This document shows, one piece after another, positions 1 to 13,229 of a stretch of 64,000 bases of DNA. Made by a program: the position numbers and the translations under genes. The notes below the pieces were generated by a model. That model was given only the letters and a program-made list of their open reading frames with translations. It was not told where the DNA came from and searched no databases. The DNA comes from Mastacembelus armatus (Eukaryota; Chordata; Actinopteri; Synbranchiformes; Mastacembelidae): assembly GCF_900324485.2 (NCBI RefSeq), contig NC_046648.1, positions 16,985,739 through 17,049,738 of the forward strand, in the 5' to 3' direction. Numbering within the stretch: position 1 is the first letter of the stretch; each line of letters opens with the position of its first letter.

Positions 1-180
1 AGGAATTTGTGGTGAAACAGTGATTTGAACCTTAAAGCAAACTTTCCCTGAGGGATTCCTGACCTGTGGTGAACATCTACTTGCTCATTATGGCCACACA
101 CCGACAGTCTGTCCACTCCCCATCCCTCTCCACCCATTTATTCTTCTCAGTTCTTACATGAGTCTCCTCCCTCATGAAAA

Positions 181-303
181 GGTCATATATAACGGTCATG
201 CCACAGGTATTTTACTACTCTTCAGGGACATTTAGAGTTGTTGTTTCTGATTTTGGGTATTGTGACTAAGCACAGCTGAGGACTTGGACCTTTACTGATA
301 AAG
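181..303 (+). promoter_or_regulatory. TATA promoter and non-coding first exon of TRPV copy 1
   Basis: A TATA box (tatataa, 186-192) lies in a block of about 200 bp that is repeated upstream of copies 2 and 3. Transcription should start near 215. The leader exon ends at the donor after 303 (aaag|gtgag) and would splice to the acceptor at 499 (catcag|gtccc), seven bases upstream of the ATG context. The exon layout is inferred from splice signals and three-way conservation, with no transcript evidence. Confidence 0.6.
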
Positions 304-505
304 GTGAGACTAAGAAACTTTCTTCATTTTTGTTCATTTGTTTTATTCCATTTAAATGAATAAAATACCTGTCGGTTTTCAAAGAAAAGAAATAAATTCC
401 TGCCTGCAGATATATACTAGTGTCTTTTTTTAATCTCTGTGTACTTTAACTCGACACTCACATTGTAAATAATTTTCATATACTTTCATCGAACATCAGG
501 TCCCA

Positions 506-3500
506 ATGTCTCCATCTCTGGCCAGATCTGCTCCAATTGAGCTCAGTCACTGGTGGAACCAGCTGAAGTTTCGCCTTCAGAACAAGAAAGGATGGGATGA
601 GATGTTGGATGAGATGTTTCTGCTGCACAACAAACTGTGAGAAACTCATATCAGATCATTTCCATCGCTTTTAACAATTACATTAAATATTACAAAATAA
701 GTGCTATGTATGAACTGTATAAAACCTAACAAGTTTAATAAAGCTTGTTTTGGTTTTTTATGTCTTTCTTTAGTATAAATGACATTCCTCTGTTCTATGC
801 GGCTAAAATGAACAAAGTTGAATGTATCAAGAAACTGCTCAGCTCTGCATCCACTAATATATTTGAAAGAGGTAAGACTGAGTTGTGAATTTAATCTTTA
901 CTGTGTTGTTATGTTAGTGTACTGCAGTGTCAGTTGTATGTCGTCTGTATATCCTCTCACTCAGGTGCTCTTGGGGAGACAGCTCTTCATATTGCCGCGA
1001 TGAATGACAACCTGGAGGCAGCTTTGGCTCTGATGGACGGAGCTCCTGAGCTCATCAATGAGCCCATGACCTCTGAGCTTTTCCAAGGTTGGCATATATA
1101 AACGCACAGACACAAGCACATGATCAAGCACATTATATGTCTATCCATTATCTATACTGCTTGTCATTTTAAGGGCTATGTGGGGATCCCAGCAGACTTA
1201 ATCAAAAGGTGGTTTACACCCAGGACAGATCTGGTCCACTGAAACGCTGGCACATAGAGACAAACAGTCACTCATACATACACACCTATGCGCAATTTAG
1301 TCTCACACACATGCCCACACACCCACACACAGAAAGAACTCAGGTCGACCAGGGTTTGAACCTGGAACATTCTTGCTGTGAGGTGACAGTGTTGGCCACT
1401 GTGTCACCTACATGCACATCATGTAGTTGCAATTTTATTGCACATGTACTAGTAGCTTTTAGTTAAACCATGTACCTTTAACTTCATACAGGTCTCATTT
1501 TCACAGCAGGTAAAATGGTGAAATACTGGTGTAACAGTTAAATCACATTGGGCTGATATACACTGTGTCTCTCCTCTGTCTCAGGTATTACGCCTCTGCA
1601 CATGGCTGTGGTAAATCAAAATGTAAATCTGGTCCATCATCTCATTAGTCGTGGTGGTGATGTGGAAACACCTCGAGCCACTGGCTTGTACTTCAGGAAG
1701 AGGAGAGGAGGACTCATATACTATGGTTAGTCAGAGAGAGTGAGCCTAAAATGTACAGGGTGGTGTAGAGTAATAATAAAGATGATACGCTGGTTCCAAG
1801 GTTCTTCCTGTTCTTAGAGCTTCTAATGAATACAAACAGCTCTGGGTCAGTCTTTTCCAAGAAAATGTAGTGCTGAGTGATATGACACAGATGGTGTTTT
1901 TCAAAATGTACATGTGGTCCACAGGTGAGCATGTCCTGTCTTTTGCTGCGTGTACTGGGAACAAGGATATTATCTCCACGATAATTGATGCAGGGGCCAG
2001 CACCAGAGTCCAGGATTATCGAGGTATGAAATACTGCCTCTTGTAGGAGGGTTAGAAAAGCATAAAACATTATTTCTCAACTAGCAGTTGACTAGCAGTC
2101 ATAAAGTATGATAAAGTAAACTCTCCAGAAGCTGTTTTTTGTAAAGTGTCTTGAGATGATTGTATTGTGGTTTGGTGCTATACAAATAGAATTGAATTGA
2201 ATTGAATTGATGTGTTTGTGTCTGATATAGTAATTAATTGCCTTATGTTTTCTCTTCCTTTACTTCCTGTATTTTCTCTATTTTCTCTATTTTCTCTTTG
2301 CTTCCACTTTGTCCTTTTTTATTTTTTTAGGCAACACAGTGCTTCATGTTTTGGTTCTGCAGCCCAACAAGATGGCTGCATGCCAGGCCATTGACCTGAT
2401 TTTGGCACATGATGCAGAGCTGGATCAGTTAGTGCCACTCGACATGGTGCCTAACATTCGAGGCCTTACACCATTTAAATTGGCTGCAAAAGAGGGGAAT
2501 ATTATGGTAAGTAAATGATAAGAGGAACCAAAGGTTAAAATCCCAACTTGAAAGTAGAGCAGACTATTTAATGATTCCTGACCTCACTGTGGTTTGCTCT
2601 GTCTGTCTCAGGTGTTTCAGCACCTGGTTAATAAAAGGCGTGAAGTCCAGTGGAGTTTGCGCCCTTTGGCTTCCAACCTGTATGACCTGACAGAAATTGA
2701 TTCATGGGCTGACAACATGTCAGTGCTGGAGCTCATTGTGGGTAGCCACAACAAAGAGGTAAACAAAAAAACCACAGACTATTTTCTCAGAAATAATAAA
2801 AGTGATGCTTAGAAAACATTCAACAAATTTTGCTTGGTTTTCCAGGCGAGGAGGCTACTGGAGGTGACCCCAGTGAAGCAGCTGATCAGTCTGAAGTGGA
2901 ACCTGTATGGAAAACATTACTTTAGGTAAAGTTCGATGTTAATGAATGAAATAAAATACTTGAACTTTACACACGTCCAGCCTTGTTTTACAGATTTTTC
3001 TTTCCCTTTCCTGTGTCAGGCTGCTGATGATTCTGTACCTGCTGTACATTGGGATCTTCACACTGTGTTGTGTATTTCGCCCTCTGAAGGACATTCCACA
3101 GAACTACACACAATCAGACATCGACAAAACGATTCGGATTCAGAAATCATTCAATGTGTGTCGCAGTTAAGATTTTTTTTTTTGTTGTTGTTTTTTTATC
3201 TTAGACCATAAACAAAACTTATCCATTTTGAGCTATTTGCACTTTGCTTCCATTTTTCCATTTGGCTTTTAACTCTCCAGAAGCTGTATGGAGCTTATTG
3301 TTTATAATGTTTATGTGTATAACTGTCAAACTGTGCACCTGCATAAAAGACATGCAATATAACACTAACATGATTTTAATTAATTAATAATACAAACCAC
3401 ATTTCTTCTTCCCATGTCTCAGGAGAGTTATGTGACACATGAGGACAACCTGCGACTGGTAGGCGAGATCATCAGCCTCCTGGGAGCTTTTGCAATGTTG

Positions 3501-5245
3501 TTGCTTGAGGTGCATTTATGGCATGTGTTCATACATACCATCTTCTATATTACACTGTACTGCACATACCCATGCTATTGTATCTTCTTTCCAACAGATC
3601 CCTGATATAGTGAGAGTGGGAGCAAAGCGCTACTTTGGACAGACAGCACTAGGAGGCCCCTTCCATGTCATCCTGTGAGTAAGAACACTAGAGTAAAAAT
3701 AAAAGCAGCTGTTCTGACATACTTTCTAACCTTTCTGTTGTTGTTTTGACCAGTATCAGCTACGCATCCTTGGTGGTGTTGCTGTGTGTGTTCAGAATCT
3801 GCGAGGTCCAGGGGGAGGCCGTGGTGATGGCAGTGTGTTTAGTTCTCGGCTGGTGCAACGTCATGTTTTTTGCCCGAGGTTTTGAAATGCTCGGCCCTTA
3901 TGTCATCATGATACAGAAGGTAGGAGTCAGCTCAGCATGGACACAAACACAGTGATGTAAAGAACATTTTCAGTTTCAGTTTCATGTACTGAAACTCTTT
4001 TGAAGTAGATGTATTCATTGAGGTTATCTATGTTTGTCTCATTTCTTCCCAGATTATATTTGGAGACCTGGCAAGGTTTATGTGGCTGATGTTCATTGTG
4101 CTCTTTGGTTTTTCTACTGGTGAGTATATTTTAGGCAACTTGATCAAGCAAAAATGTAATTTTCTAAGGTAAAAAATTGTTGACATAAGAATTTTCAGCT
4201 CGCTACAGTAGATCTTGTCTTGTATGTTTTCCTTCTCAGCCCTGTGGACTGTGTATATGACTCAGGACCCTGATGCCCTCCCTTCATTTCGCTCCTTCCC
4301 CATTACTCTATTTTCTGAGTCTGAGCTCAGTTTGGGGTTAATAGATCTGCCTGTAGACCACACAATCTATACACCCCCAATCGTTCATGTGGTGCACACT
4401 GCCTTCTCTCTGGTCGCCTATGTCCTTCTGCTAAATCTACTGATAGCCATGATGACTGACACACATTGGAGGGTTGCCCAGGAGAGAGATGAGCTCTGGA
4501 GAATTCAGGTAACAGATACATACTGATTAAAAATATAGTCCATAAATATAAATGCCATATACCTGTGCATTTCTGTCACAGTAAGCAATTATCATCATGT
4601 TGTGCAGGTGGTAGCCACAATTTTGATGCTGGAGAGGAGGCTGCCACGCTGCCTGTGGCCTCGACTTGGGGTATGTGGGTTAAAATATGGCCTGAAGGAG
4701 CGCTGGTATCTCAGGTAAGAGAGTACTGCAGTGCCAGGAAGAGAAATTGTGGCATGTGAATCAAATGCAAAAGTCAAAGAACAAACAAACAATAAAGCAC
4801 TTCCAGAGTGTAGTGACGGTGATTTCCCTAAATGTTTTCTATTCTATTAACTGTTCCTTGAAGCATGTTTTACTAAATATACTGAATTTAGCAATAGAAA
4901 CTAACTTAAACAATAGTAAGTAGCAGTTCACCATTTATTGGTAATTATCTTGAGCCACCTGTGACTTCTGGTTTACTCCACAATCTTTGCAGGGTTGAGG
5001 ACAGAAATGACCTAACAATGCAAAAGATGAGACGGTACATCCAGGCCTTCTCCAAAGAGGATGAAAAGAAAAAGGAGGGACTAGACAAGAGTGACTTAAC
5101 AAATGAGTCAGGAATCGTTAAGCTCAGATCTAAAAACATGGATCGGAAGGCTCTAACAGGATGGCAGGTGATTCGCAACAGCACTTTGGGTTTGGAGATG
5201 CAACAGGTAGAGTGGAACGAGGACAAGGACTTTAAATATGTCTAG
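506..5245 (+). CDS. trpv6-like: TRPV5/6-like epithelial calcium channel, copy 1 (aspartate filter)
   Basis: Sixteen coding exons: 506-636, 774-871, 965-1087, 1585-1725, 1925-2023, 2331-2506, 2612-2758, 2846-2925, 3020-3155, 3423-3509, 3598-3674, 3754-3919, 4053-4119, 4240-4508, 4608-4714, 4993-5245; together 2157 nt, 718 aa. Family members form tetrameric, calcium-selective, constitutively active channels in the apical membrane of absorptive epithelia. Seen here: ankyrin repeats at about residues 45-260 ([22 protein letters not shown]), six membrane segments at about 333-590, a glycosylation sequon NYT near 360 in the S1-S2 loop as in TRPV5/6, and the S6 end [17 protein letters not shown]. 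The pore reads GLIDLPVD, aligning without gaps to the TRPV6 filter TIIDGPAN, so Asp545 matches the calcium-selectivity aspartate. The tail ends DFKYV. Length fits the family (about 725-765). The start is the first ATG after the leader acceptor and is shared by all three copies. Assignment to the TRPV5/6 branch is firm; the exact orthologue is not. Confidence 0.93.
1141..1410 (-). repeat. Teleost dispersed repeat in intron 3 of TRPV copy 1
   Basis: The segment begins with a tctatccattatctatact motif and continues through degenerate text ending in ccagggtttgaacctggaac and tgaggtgacagtg. Read in reverse it matches the repeat at 25117-25412. It is degraded, and I cannot assign a named family. Confidence 0.5.
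2098..2211 (+). repeat. 3' tail of a dispersed element with (attga)n end
   Basis: The text taaagtgtcttgagatgat followed by ggtgctatacaaatagaa and a run of ttgaa/attga units is the well-known 3' end of an abundant fish interspersed repeat, here in intron 5 of TRPV copy 1. Only the tail is present. Confidence 0.5.
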
Positions 5246-7605
5246 AATGAGATTCTGCCTGAGAGCCTGAAGTCCTTCATCGGAGGCTTTCCACCATCTC
5301 AGAGTCCTGAACCTATCTTAGTTTCTCTGTGTTGCCTACAATGCAATTATTCTTTCAGTATTAAGCTTTAGAGGGTGTTATTTTTAGCAGTATAACAATG
5401 TAAATGTAGCAGTCATATCACAAGGTATGATAAAGTAAAACACTGACAGTCTAATTTATTATGGAGTTGCAGGAATTTAAAAACCTCACTAGGCTAAATA
5501 TGTAAAAATGATATATATACATCAGTATGTGGGATCACACAGGACACAGAAGTAACTGGATTATTGTTGAAAGACAGTAGATATCACTGATGATCTCCTC
5601 TGAGAATCCGAAGCTAGCGGCACTTTCTTTCGGAAGCAATCCCCTGGCTGAAGTCTGGGTCAGAACATAAACAGGGTGAATCTGTGTTTAGCTGTAACTT
5701 CACACAGATGAAAGCCCAACCCCAGTGACTTTTAAAACTGAACTTAAAACTCTTCTGTCTGGTGGTTTTATCCTGGTTTTTATGGTCTGTTTTTACTATT
5801 GTACAGGTTGTCTTGCCTCTGTAAAGAACTATAAATTACCTCTTTGTATGAAATATGCTATATAAATAAACTTGTGTTGCCTTGCAATTAGAACAGCCCC
5901 TTATTTATTCAAGGTGGAGGAGGACACCACTAGTTTTGTATTAGTCAAGATTCTGCACTTAAAGGTTTGACCTGAAGATGGTGCCACATGAAAGGTTACA
6001 GCAAATTTATCTTGAGGGAAACATGTTCCTTGGCACACAAATTATCTTGTAATCTAACAAGTTGTGGTGACATTTTCTCATACGTATAAATACAGTATAA
6101 ATATCCTGCTGCTATTAGATGAAAAATCTGAAGATCATCTGAGTCAGTAGACTTCACCTTCAGCTGACCACAAATATGTCACAGCAATCCATCCAGTGAT
6201 CGTTGAGAAATTTTATTCTTCAACAAAGTTGTAGATCACTTGACAACATATGTAAAATGTTAAAGAAGGTCTGGTACAGGCAGCTCAAACCATAACATGC
6301 AAATTCAGCTATCATAGTTATTTTTTCAATTTTGTCAGCTTGTATTCTTTCTGGAGAAGCATCATCACAACACTACCAGTTAGAAATTTGGAGACACTTT
6401 CCCATTGAGTTAAATAAGTAAATGTGCCCAAACGTTTGACTGGTAGTGTATAACATATAAATATGTGAACCTTTACACAAGGTTGTCTTTTAATGTAGGA
6501 AGAAAATAAACAATGTGATATACATTTAGAGTGTTAAAGGGTAAACTTGATGATTTTCAGGTTTCACAGATCAGCAGGTTTGAGTCAAATCAGAGTCTGA
6601 GATCTGCTGCGATCAGCAGGCCAAGCACGGATACTCCTTTCCCACATGTCCCACAGATATTTGAGCAGATCTGGACTGATACCAAGACCATGTACACAAA
6701 CTCCCATTTTTGTTTATACTGCCATTTTGCCATCTTGTATTTTACTGAAAGTAACAAAAGTATACATTATGGCAAAAGTCCCTTTTCATAGGATTCCTAT
6801 GCCAAACTGTAGGATTGCTATGACCATTGCAATTGATTGATGTAGAACTTCTTATAAAGGTATGAAAGGCAGCTAAAGCTTGTTATTGAGAGTTGTTATT
6901 TGTTCTACCTTCCTATCTTTTTCCAATGAATAAACCTGATGGTTGATTTTCCTAAATTTATGTTTGTTATGGTGTGTGCCAACCTCCAAACAACCATTAT
7001 GGTCTTTGTGATGTGGCAGTTACCATGTTTGTGACTAATAATTTAGTACACATAATTTAGTATGTGTACAATATGCAGCATGTTGGAAAATTGTATATCA
7101 TGTCCATATTTACTCCAACAAACTCCACTTTAACTGGATAAAAAGCAAAATGGACAATCACACCTTGTGTTCCACAGCACAGTTCGGACATACACGCTTG
7201 CATTTTCCAAACAGGTTTCCTAAATGGTTCACTAGAAAGAATATTTGCAAACAAATGTCATTATGTTGCAGAATTTTCATAGTGGCCATGCAGGTTTTGG
7301 TGATAGTTGAAGGAATGTGGATAGGACTGGTGATAACAGACATAGTTTGGAATTAGGGTCTTGACCATTGCCCCTTCACTATTCAGATGAAAGCCAGCAA
7401 TTTAACATCAGCATGACAAAGGAGTTAGTGGTGAAACACTGATTTGAACCTTAAAGCAAAGTTTCCCCGAGGGATTCCTGATCTGTGGTGAACATCTACC
7501 TGCTCATTATGGCCTCACTCTTTCTGTCTTACCAGTTCACTCCTCCTCAGCCTCCACCCATTTATTCCCAGTCCCTACATGAGCCTCCACCCTCATGGAA
7601 AGGTC
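5246..7605. other. Spacer between TRPV copies 1 and 2; no gene seen
   Basis: It starts with the copy 1 3' UTR, which is recognisably homologous to those of copies 2 and 3 (gtgttatttttagcagtat near 5376). A repeat tail follows at 5715-5880. From about 6150 the sequence is homologous to 22440-24720, the spacer ahead of copy 3. Short open frames here are not conserved as protein between the two spacers, so I call no gene. Confidence 0.7.
5715..5880 (+). repeat. 3' tail of a dispersed fish element
   Basis: Text such as acttttaaaactgaacttaaaactcttctg and gtatgaaatatgctatataaataaa resembles the common 3' tail of fish non-LTR-associated repeats. It may also supply the polyadenylation signal for TRPV copy 1 (aataaa near 5865). 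Family not assigned. Confidence 0.4.
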
Positions 7606-7715
7606 ATATATAGCAGTCATGCCACAGGTGTTTTCTACTCTTCAGGGACATTTTAAAAGTGTTTAGAGTGATGTGACTGAGCACACCTGAAGCCTTGGAC
7701 TTTTCCTCTTTAAGG
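7381..7715 (+). promoter_or_regulatory. TATA promoter and leader exon of TRPV copy 2
   Basis: This block is nearly identical to 24500-24735 upstream of copy 3 and similar to 30-300 upstream of copy 1. The TATA box is tatatag at 7607-7613. The leader exon would end at 7715 (taagg|gtaag) and splice to the acceptor at 7907 just ahead of the ATG at 7914. Conservation around the TATA box supports function. Confidence 0.6.
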
Positions 7716-7913
7716 GTAAGACTGGGTAAAACCATTTCCTTTTTGTTCATTTGTTTTACTGCATTTTATTTTTTAAAGCAATACAAAATAATCATAAAGC
7801 TTGAATAACCAATTTTCAGGAAGTAATTCCTGCCTGCTGGTATATCACTGGTGTGTTTTTAATATCTCTATATTTTTATACATTTAAGTATTACAGTCAA
7901 ACATCAGGTGCCA

Positions 7914-10900
7914 ATGTCTCAACCTCTGGCAAGGTCCTTTCCATCCCAGCTCAACCACTGGTGGAACCAGCTGAGGTTTCGCCATCAGAACAAGAAAGGA
8001 TGGGATGAGATGTTGGATGAGATGTTTCTGCTGCACAACAAACTGTAAGAATCTCATGTAAAATACCATTTTATATTACTGTCAACAACAAACTGAAACC
8101 TGTTTAAATACAGTTTCATTTGATGTCCTTCTCCGTTCATGCTTCAGCATAAATGACATTCCTCTCTTCTCTGCGGCTAAAATGAACAAAGTTGAATGTA
8201 TCAAGAAACTGCTGCGCTCTGCATCTACTGATATCTTTGAGAGAGGTAAGGCTGAACTGTGAATTTAATCCTGACTGTGTTATTTCAGTGTACTGCAGTG
8301 TCAGTAGTATGTCGTCTGTATATCCTCTCACTCAGGTGCTCTTGGGGAGACAGCTCTTCATATTGCCGTGTTGAATGACAACCTGGAGGCAGCTTTGGCT
8401 CTGATGGACGGAACTCCTGAGCTCATCAATGAGCCCATGACCTCCGAGTTCTTCCAAGGTTGGCATACACAGTTGAAATTTTATTGTCCATGAGGTTTAT
8501 GATTAATGAATAAGAAAAATCAAGAAGACACAAACTTGGTGCTGTCTTGACCTTAACCCACTGGCTCTCTTTGCATTTATTTGCATCTTGTACCAATTTT
8601 TGATATTGTTGAACAATAAGTCAAATAATTAGCAAAAGATGTTAGATTTTTCCCTAGAGCCCATATGATCATATAACATAAAATGAACAACATAGGCCTA
8701 AATAGTAGCAACATAAATGTTCACAAAGTATTTTTACTCCACATTTACTCCAGCCAAACTATGTTACTAACCTTTCTGTAGTAATATGGTTAACTATCCT
8801 CCTCTGTATTAAGATAGTGAGAGACAACCAAACCTAATGCTTACATGTTTGGACAGCCATAACAACAGGTATCATTAAAATATGAATCTATCAACTATAA
8901 TAATCTAGTAATATGATAGAGGACATTCTGACAACCAGTACTAGTAAATGTTTTTATGCAGGAGTAATGTAGTATTTTTATAGCATGGATTGTTTTAAAT
9001 AATTTATTCCAGACAAACCCTGTCTATCTCTCCTCTGCATCAGGTATTACTCCTCTGCACATTGCTGTGGTGAATCAGAACATCAGTCTGGTCCATCATC
9101 TCATTAGTCGTGGTGGTGATGTGGAAACACCTCGAGCCACTGGCTTGTACTTCAGGAAGAGGAGAGGAGGACTCATATACTATGGTAAGTCAGAGAAATT
9201 GAGCGTAAACTATACTTTTTGTGATATAAAAAACTGATGTTTTTCAAAATGTACATATGGTTCACAGGTGAGCATGTCCTGTCTTTTGCTGCATGCGGTG
9301 GGAATAAGGATATTATCTCCATGGTAATTGATGCAGGAGCCAGCACCAGGGTCCAGGATTATCGAGGTATGAAATGTCACCTCTTAAAGGAGGCTTAGCA
9401 AAGGGTACATACATATTAATGGCATGATGTTTTGTCTTATTTTACCTCATGTCTCTTCTCTTCACCCTCTTTTTGTCATTTTTGTCTGTTCTTTAGGAAA
9501 CACAGTGCTTCATGTTTTGGTTCTGCAGCCCAACAAGATGGCTGCATGCCAGACCATTGATCTAATTATGGCACAAGATGCAGAGCTGAACGAGGAAGTG
9601 CCACTCGACATGGTGCATAATATCAGAGGCCTTACACCGTTTAAACTGGCAGCAAAAGAGGGAAATATTGTGGTGAGCAAATGATAAGAGGAACCAAAGG
9701 TTAAAATCCCAACATGAAAGTGGAGCAGATTATTTAAAGATTCCTGACCTGATCATTGTGGTTTGCTCTGTGTGTCTCAGGTGTTTCAGCACCTGGTTAA
9801 TAAAAGGCGTATAGTCCAGTGGAATCGGGGATCTTTTTCTTCTTTCCTGTATGACCTGACAGAAATTGACTCATGGGCTGACAACATGTCAGTGCTGGAG
9901 CTCATTGTAAGGAGCGATCACAAAGAGGTAAACCAAAAAACATGTTGTAGTTATACTAAACCACAGCAATAATAAAATTGATGCTTAGAAGACGTTCAAC
10001 AAATTTTGCTTGGTTTTCCAGGCGAGGAGGCTACTGGAGGTGACCCCAGTGAAGCAGCTGATCAGTCTGAAGTGGAACCTGTATGGAAAACATTACTTTA
10101 GGTAAAGTTCGATGTTAATGAATGAAATAAAATACTTGAACTTTACACACGTCCAGCCTTGTTTTAAAGATTTTTCTTTCCCTTTCCTGTGTCAGGCTGC
10201 TGATGATTCTGTATCTGCTGTACATTGGGATCTTCACACTGTGTTGTGTATTTCGCCCTCTGAAGGACATTCCACAGAACTACACACAATCAGACATCGA
10301 CAAAACGATTCGGATACAGAAATCATTCAATGTGTGTTGCAGTTAAGATATAACCTTATTCATATTTTATTGTGGCATTGCAACTTTTATGTAACCAAAA
10401 GATCACCAGAAGACTTCTTTCCTTAAATTAGCAAGGGTGCAACCCAGTCATTTTTTATTCTGCTGCTATTTTTAACAAAATATCATGAGTACAAATAGTC
10501 TGAAAACTCTCAAAATCAGAACCTGTATGGACCTTATTGTGTGTACTGTATGTATGCATGTAATGTATTTATGTTATAATGTGTGTCACTGTCAAACTGG
10601 GCACCTGCATGTAACACACTCAATAATACTAACATGCTTTTAGTAATATTAATACAAACTTCATTTCTTCTTCCCATGTCTCAGGAGAGTTATGTGACAC
10701 ATGAGGACAACCTGCGACTGGCAGGCGAGATCATCAGCCTCCTGGGAGCTTTTATTATACTGTTCATTGAGGTGAATTTATGACACATGTTTCATCTTCA
10801 TATACATTGTCTGCTGTATTACACTGTAATGCACATGCACGTGCTATTCTATCTTCTGTTTAATAGATCCCCGATATAGCAAGAGTGGGTCTAAAGCACT

Positions 10901-12605
10901 TCTTTGGACAGACAGCACTGGCAGGCCCCTTCCATGTCATCCTGTGAGTACGAACACCTGTGCTCAGTAAAATAAAGACCACTGCTCTGAAGTACCTTCT
11001 AACCTTTCCGTTGTTGTTTTGACCAGTATTTTCTACGCGTCCTTGGTGGTGTTGCTGTTTGTGTTCAGAGTCTGCAATGTGTATAAAGAGACCGAAGTGA
11101 TGGCACTGTGTTTAGTTTTTGGTTGGTGCAACTTCATGTTCTTTGCCCGAGGTTTTGAAATGCTTGGCCCTCACGTCATCATGATACAGAAGGTAGGAGA
11201 CGGCGTGGACACAAACACAGTGATACATGTTATCGGTGGCATGAGTGTAGGAATACTGGCTTGTAATTGTTTTTGATGCAGATTTATTCATTTGTTGATT
11301 TGGTTATGGAGCTTATTTATTTGTGTTTTCTGACTGCACTACCCCATGTCTCATTTCTCCCTAGATTATACTTGAAGACCTGGGAAGGTTTATGTGGCAG
11401 ATGTTTTTTATAACCATGGGGTTTTCCACCGGTGAGTATATTCTTCTAGACCGAACAACCTTTGAATTCTCACAAAGCTTTTTAGAAAACAGTTTGTTGA
11501 AATAAGGACTTTGCAGCTACTTTTCTTGTATTTTCCTTCTCAGGCATATGGATAGTGTATATGACCCAGGATCCGACTTCCATACCTCCATATGCCACAT
11601 TCGCTCTTACACTCTTCTCTGAGACTGAACTCATTTCTACTGTCATAAATCTGCCTTATGACCCCACCATCTATACACCCCCGATTGCCAGCATCATGCA
11701 TGTTGTCTACTCGTTGATCTCTGGCATACTTCTACTAAACCTACTGATAGCCATAATGACTGACACAGAGTGGAAGGTGGCCCAGGAGAAAGATGAGCTC
11801 TGGAGAATTCAGGTAATAGATACATATGAACTTTAAAAGGAGGCATCTAAAGACATAAATGTAAATGCACAGAAATATCTTGTCATGTACCTGTTCATTG
11901 CTGTGTCACAGTAAGTCTTATAATGATGTTGTGCAGATGGTGGCCACAATTTTGATGGTGGAGAGGAAGCTGCCACGCTGCCTGTGGACTCAGTTTGGGG
12001 AATGTGGGTTGAAATACGGCCTGAAGGAGCGCTGGTATCTGAGGTAAGAGCGCACTACTGGATCAGAAAATGTGGCCCATGAAAAAAATCTCAACAAAAA
12101 AATTTGAAAAATAGCTCAAATGTACAAAAGCTTCCACTAGTTCCAAAGTGCAGACAGCTAAAATCGAGTCACAATTTTCACTACAAATAATCATAATTTT
12201 CTTCATTCTTCACCAAGTAGCCACAAGTCATGTTGTGCTGGCAGAAATTAGGCAGCCTAATATAATTAATTATTACTGACATTACTATTATTTTCATTTT
12301 GAAAAATAAATAACACCAAATAAACTGTAGATAACAATTCACAGTTTAAGGGTGTCTTGACTGTTGGTTTACTCTGTCATCTTTGCAGGATTGAAAAAAG
12401 AAACCATCAAACTATGCAAAAGATGAGACGATACTTCCGCAGAGAAAATGAAAAGAAAAAGGATGGACTGGACAAGACTGAGCCAATAAGGGAGACAGTC
12501 TTTAGAATCCCCGATCCCAGACCTAAAAACTTAGATGGGGAGGATCTAAATGGGTGGTCACTACTTCGCCACATGACTTTCAATATGGAGGGGTTGCGAA
12601 AATAG
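7914..12605 (+). CDS. trpv6-like: TRPV5/6-like channel, copy 2 (asparagine in the filter)
   Basis: Sixteen coding exons: 7914-8044, 8148-8245, 8336-8458, 9044-9184, 9268-9366, 9497-9672, 9781-9927, 10022-10101, 10196-10331, 10685-10771, 10867-10943, 11027-11192, 11365-11431, 11544-11812, 11937-12043, 12389-12605; 2121 nt, 706 aa. All exons but the last have the same length and phase as in copy 1. Ankyrin repeats, six membrane segments, the NYT sequon and the TRP-domain tryptophan (DTEWKVA) are kept. The pore reads TVINLPYD: the selectivity aspartate is replaced by Asn545 (codon 11648-11650). By family knowledge, neutralising this aspartate in TRPV5/6 removes most calcium selectivity, so a changed ion preference is inferred. 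The last exon is shorter and ends GLRK, lacking the FKYV/IKYV end of the other copies. There is no sign of pseudogenisation. Confidence 0.92.
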
Positions 12606-13229
12606 TCAAAATGAATATGAATGAGATTCCTCTTATGAGTCTGAAGTGCATTTTCTGAAGCCTTCCTTCATCTCACAGTGCTAAACTTAATAAGTGTTGA
12701 TGAGTTTCACTGCAAGAAGATCCAACTGTCTGTTTCTCTACAGTCAGAATATTCTTGCAGTATTATGCTACAGATAAGCACTGTATAGCAATATAATACA
12801 TAGCAGTAATATAGTGAGCTAGTATAAAGTGAAACATAGACAACCTCCTGCGATTGCATGAAAATTTTAATAAAACTCACTGGTCTTCATGTGTAAAAAA
12901 GTTATACAGCAGTATATAGAACCATAGCATAGACAGAGGCACCCTTATTATTTCTAAGTGCTTATATGCATCACTACTCACCAGCTAGAATACAAATTGT
13001 GCAACAAAATGCAGCAAGAAGATGAAGATAACTTCAAAAAATCTGACTAATCAGCTCCACAGGTTTTAATACAGAGTTATCAAAGAAACTTCATTAGCTT
13101 TCTTTGTTGGGTGCTACTGATTTAGGTGTGAAGTGGAAAAGGTAATGATTTGAAAGGAAACTGAGGCGTTAATGCTTGTTTATGGAGAATCACTTTGCTT
13201 CGTTATTCTTGCAGCAAAGCTAGAAGTTG
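12606..13229. other. 3' UTR of TRPV copy 2 and gap to the lectin gene
   Basis: The first 270 bp are homologous to the 3' UTR of copy 3. A polyadenylation signal aataaa lies at 12869-12874 in a context shared with copy 3. The rest to 13229 would be the 3' UTR of the minus-strand lectin gene. No further gene is seen. Confidence 0.6.

Noticed and set aside
6531-6791. An open frame repeated at 22901-23119 (SQISRFESNQSLRSAAIS and VSPISRFDSNQSLRSAAIS)
   Set aside because: The likeness comes from the segmental duplication of non-coding spacer; the frames diverge beyond the shared block and lack splice or start context.
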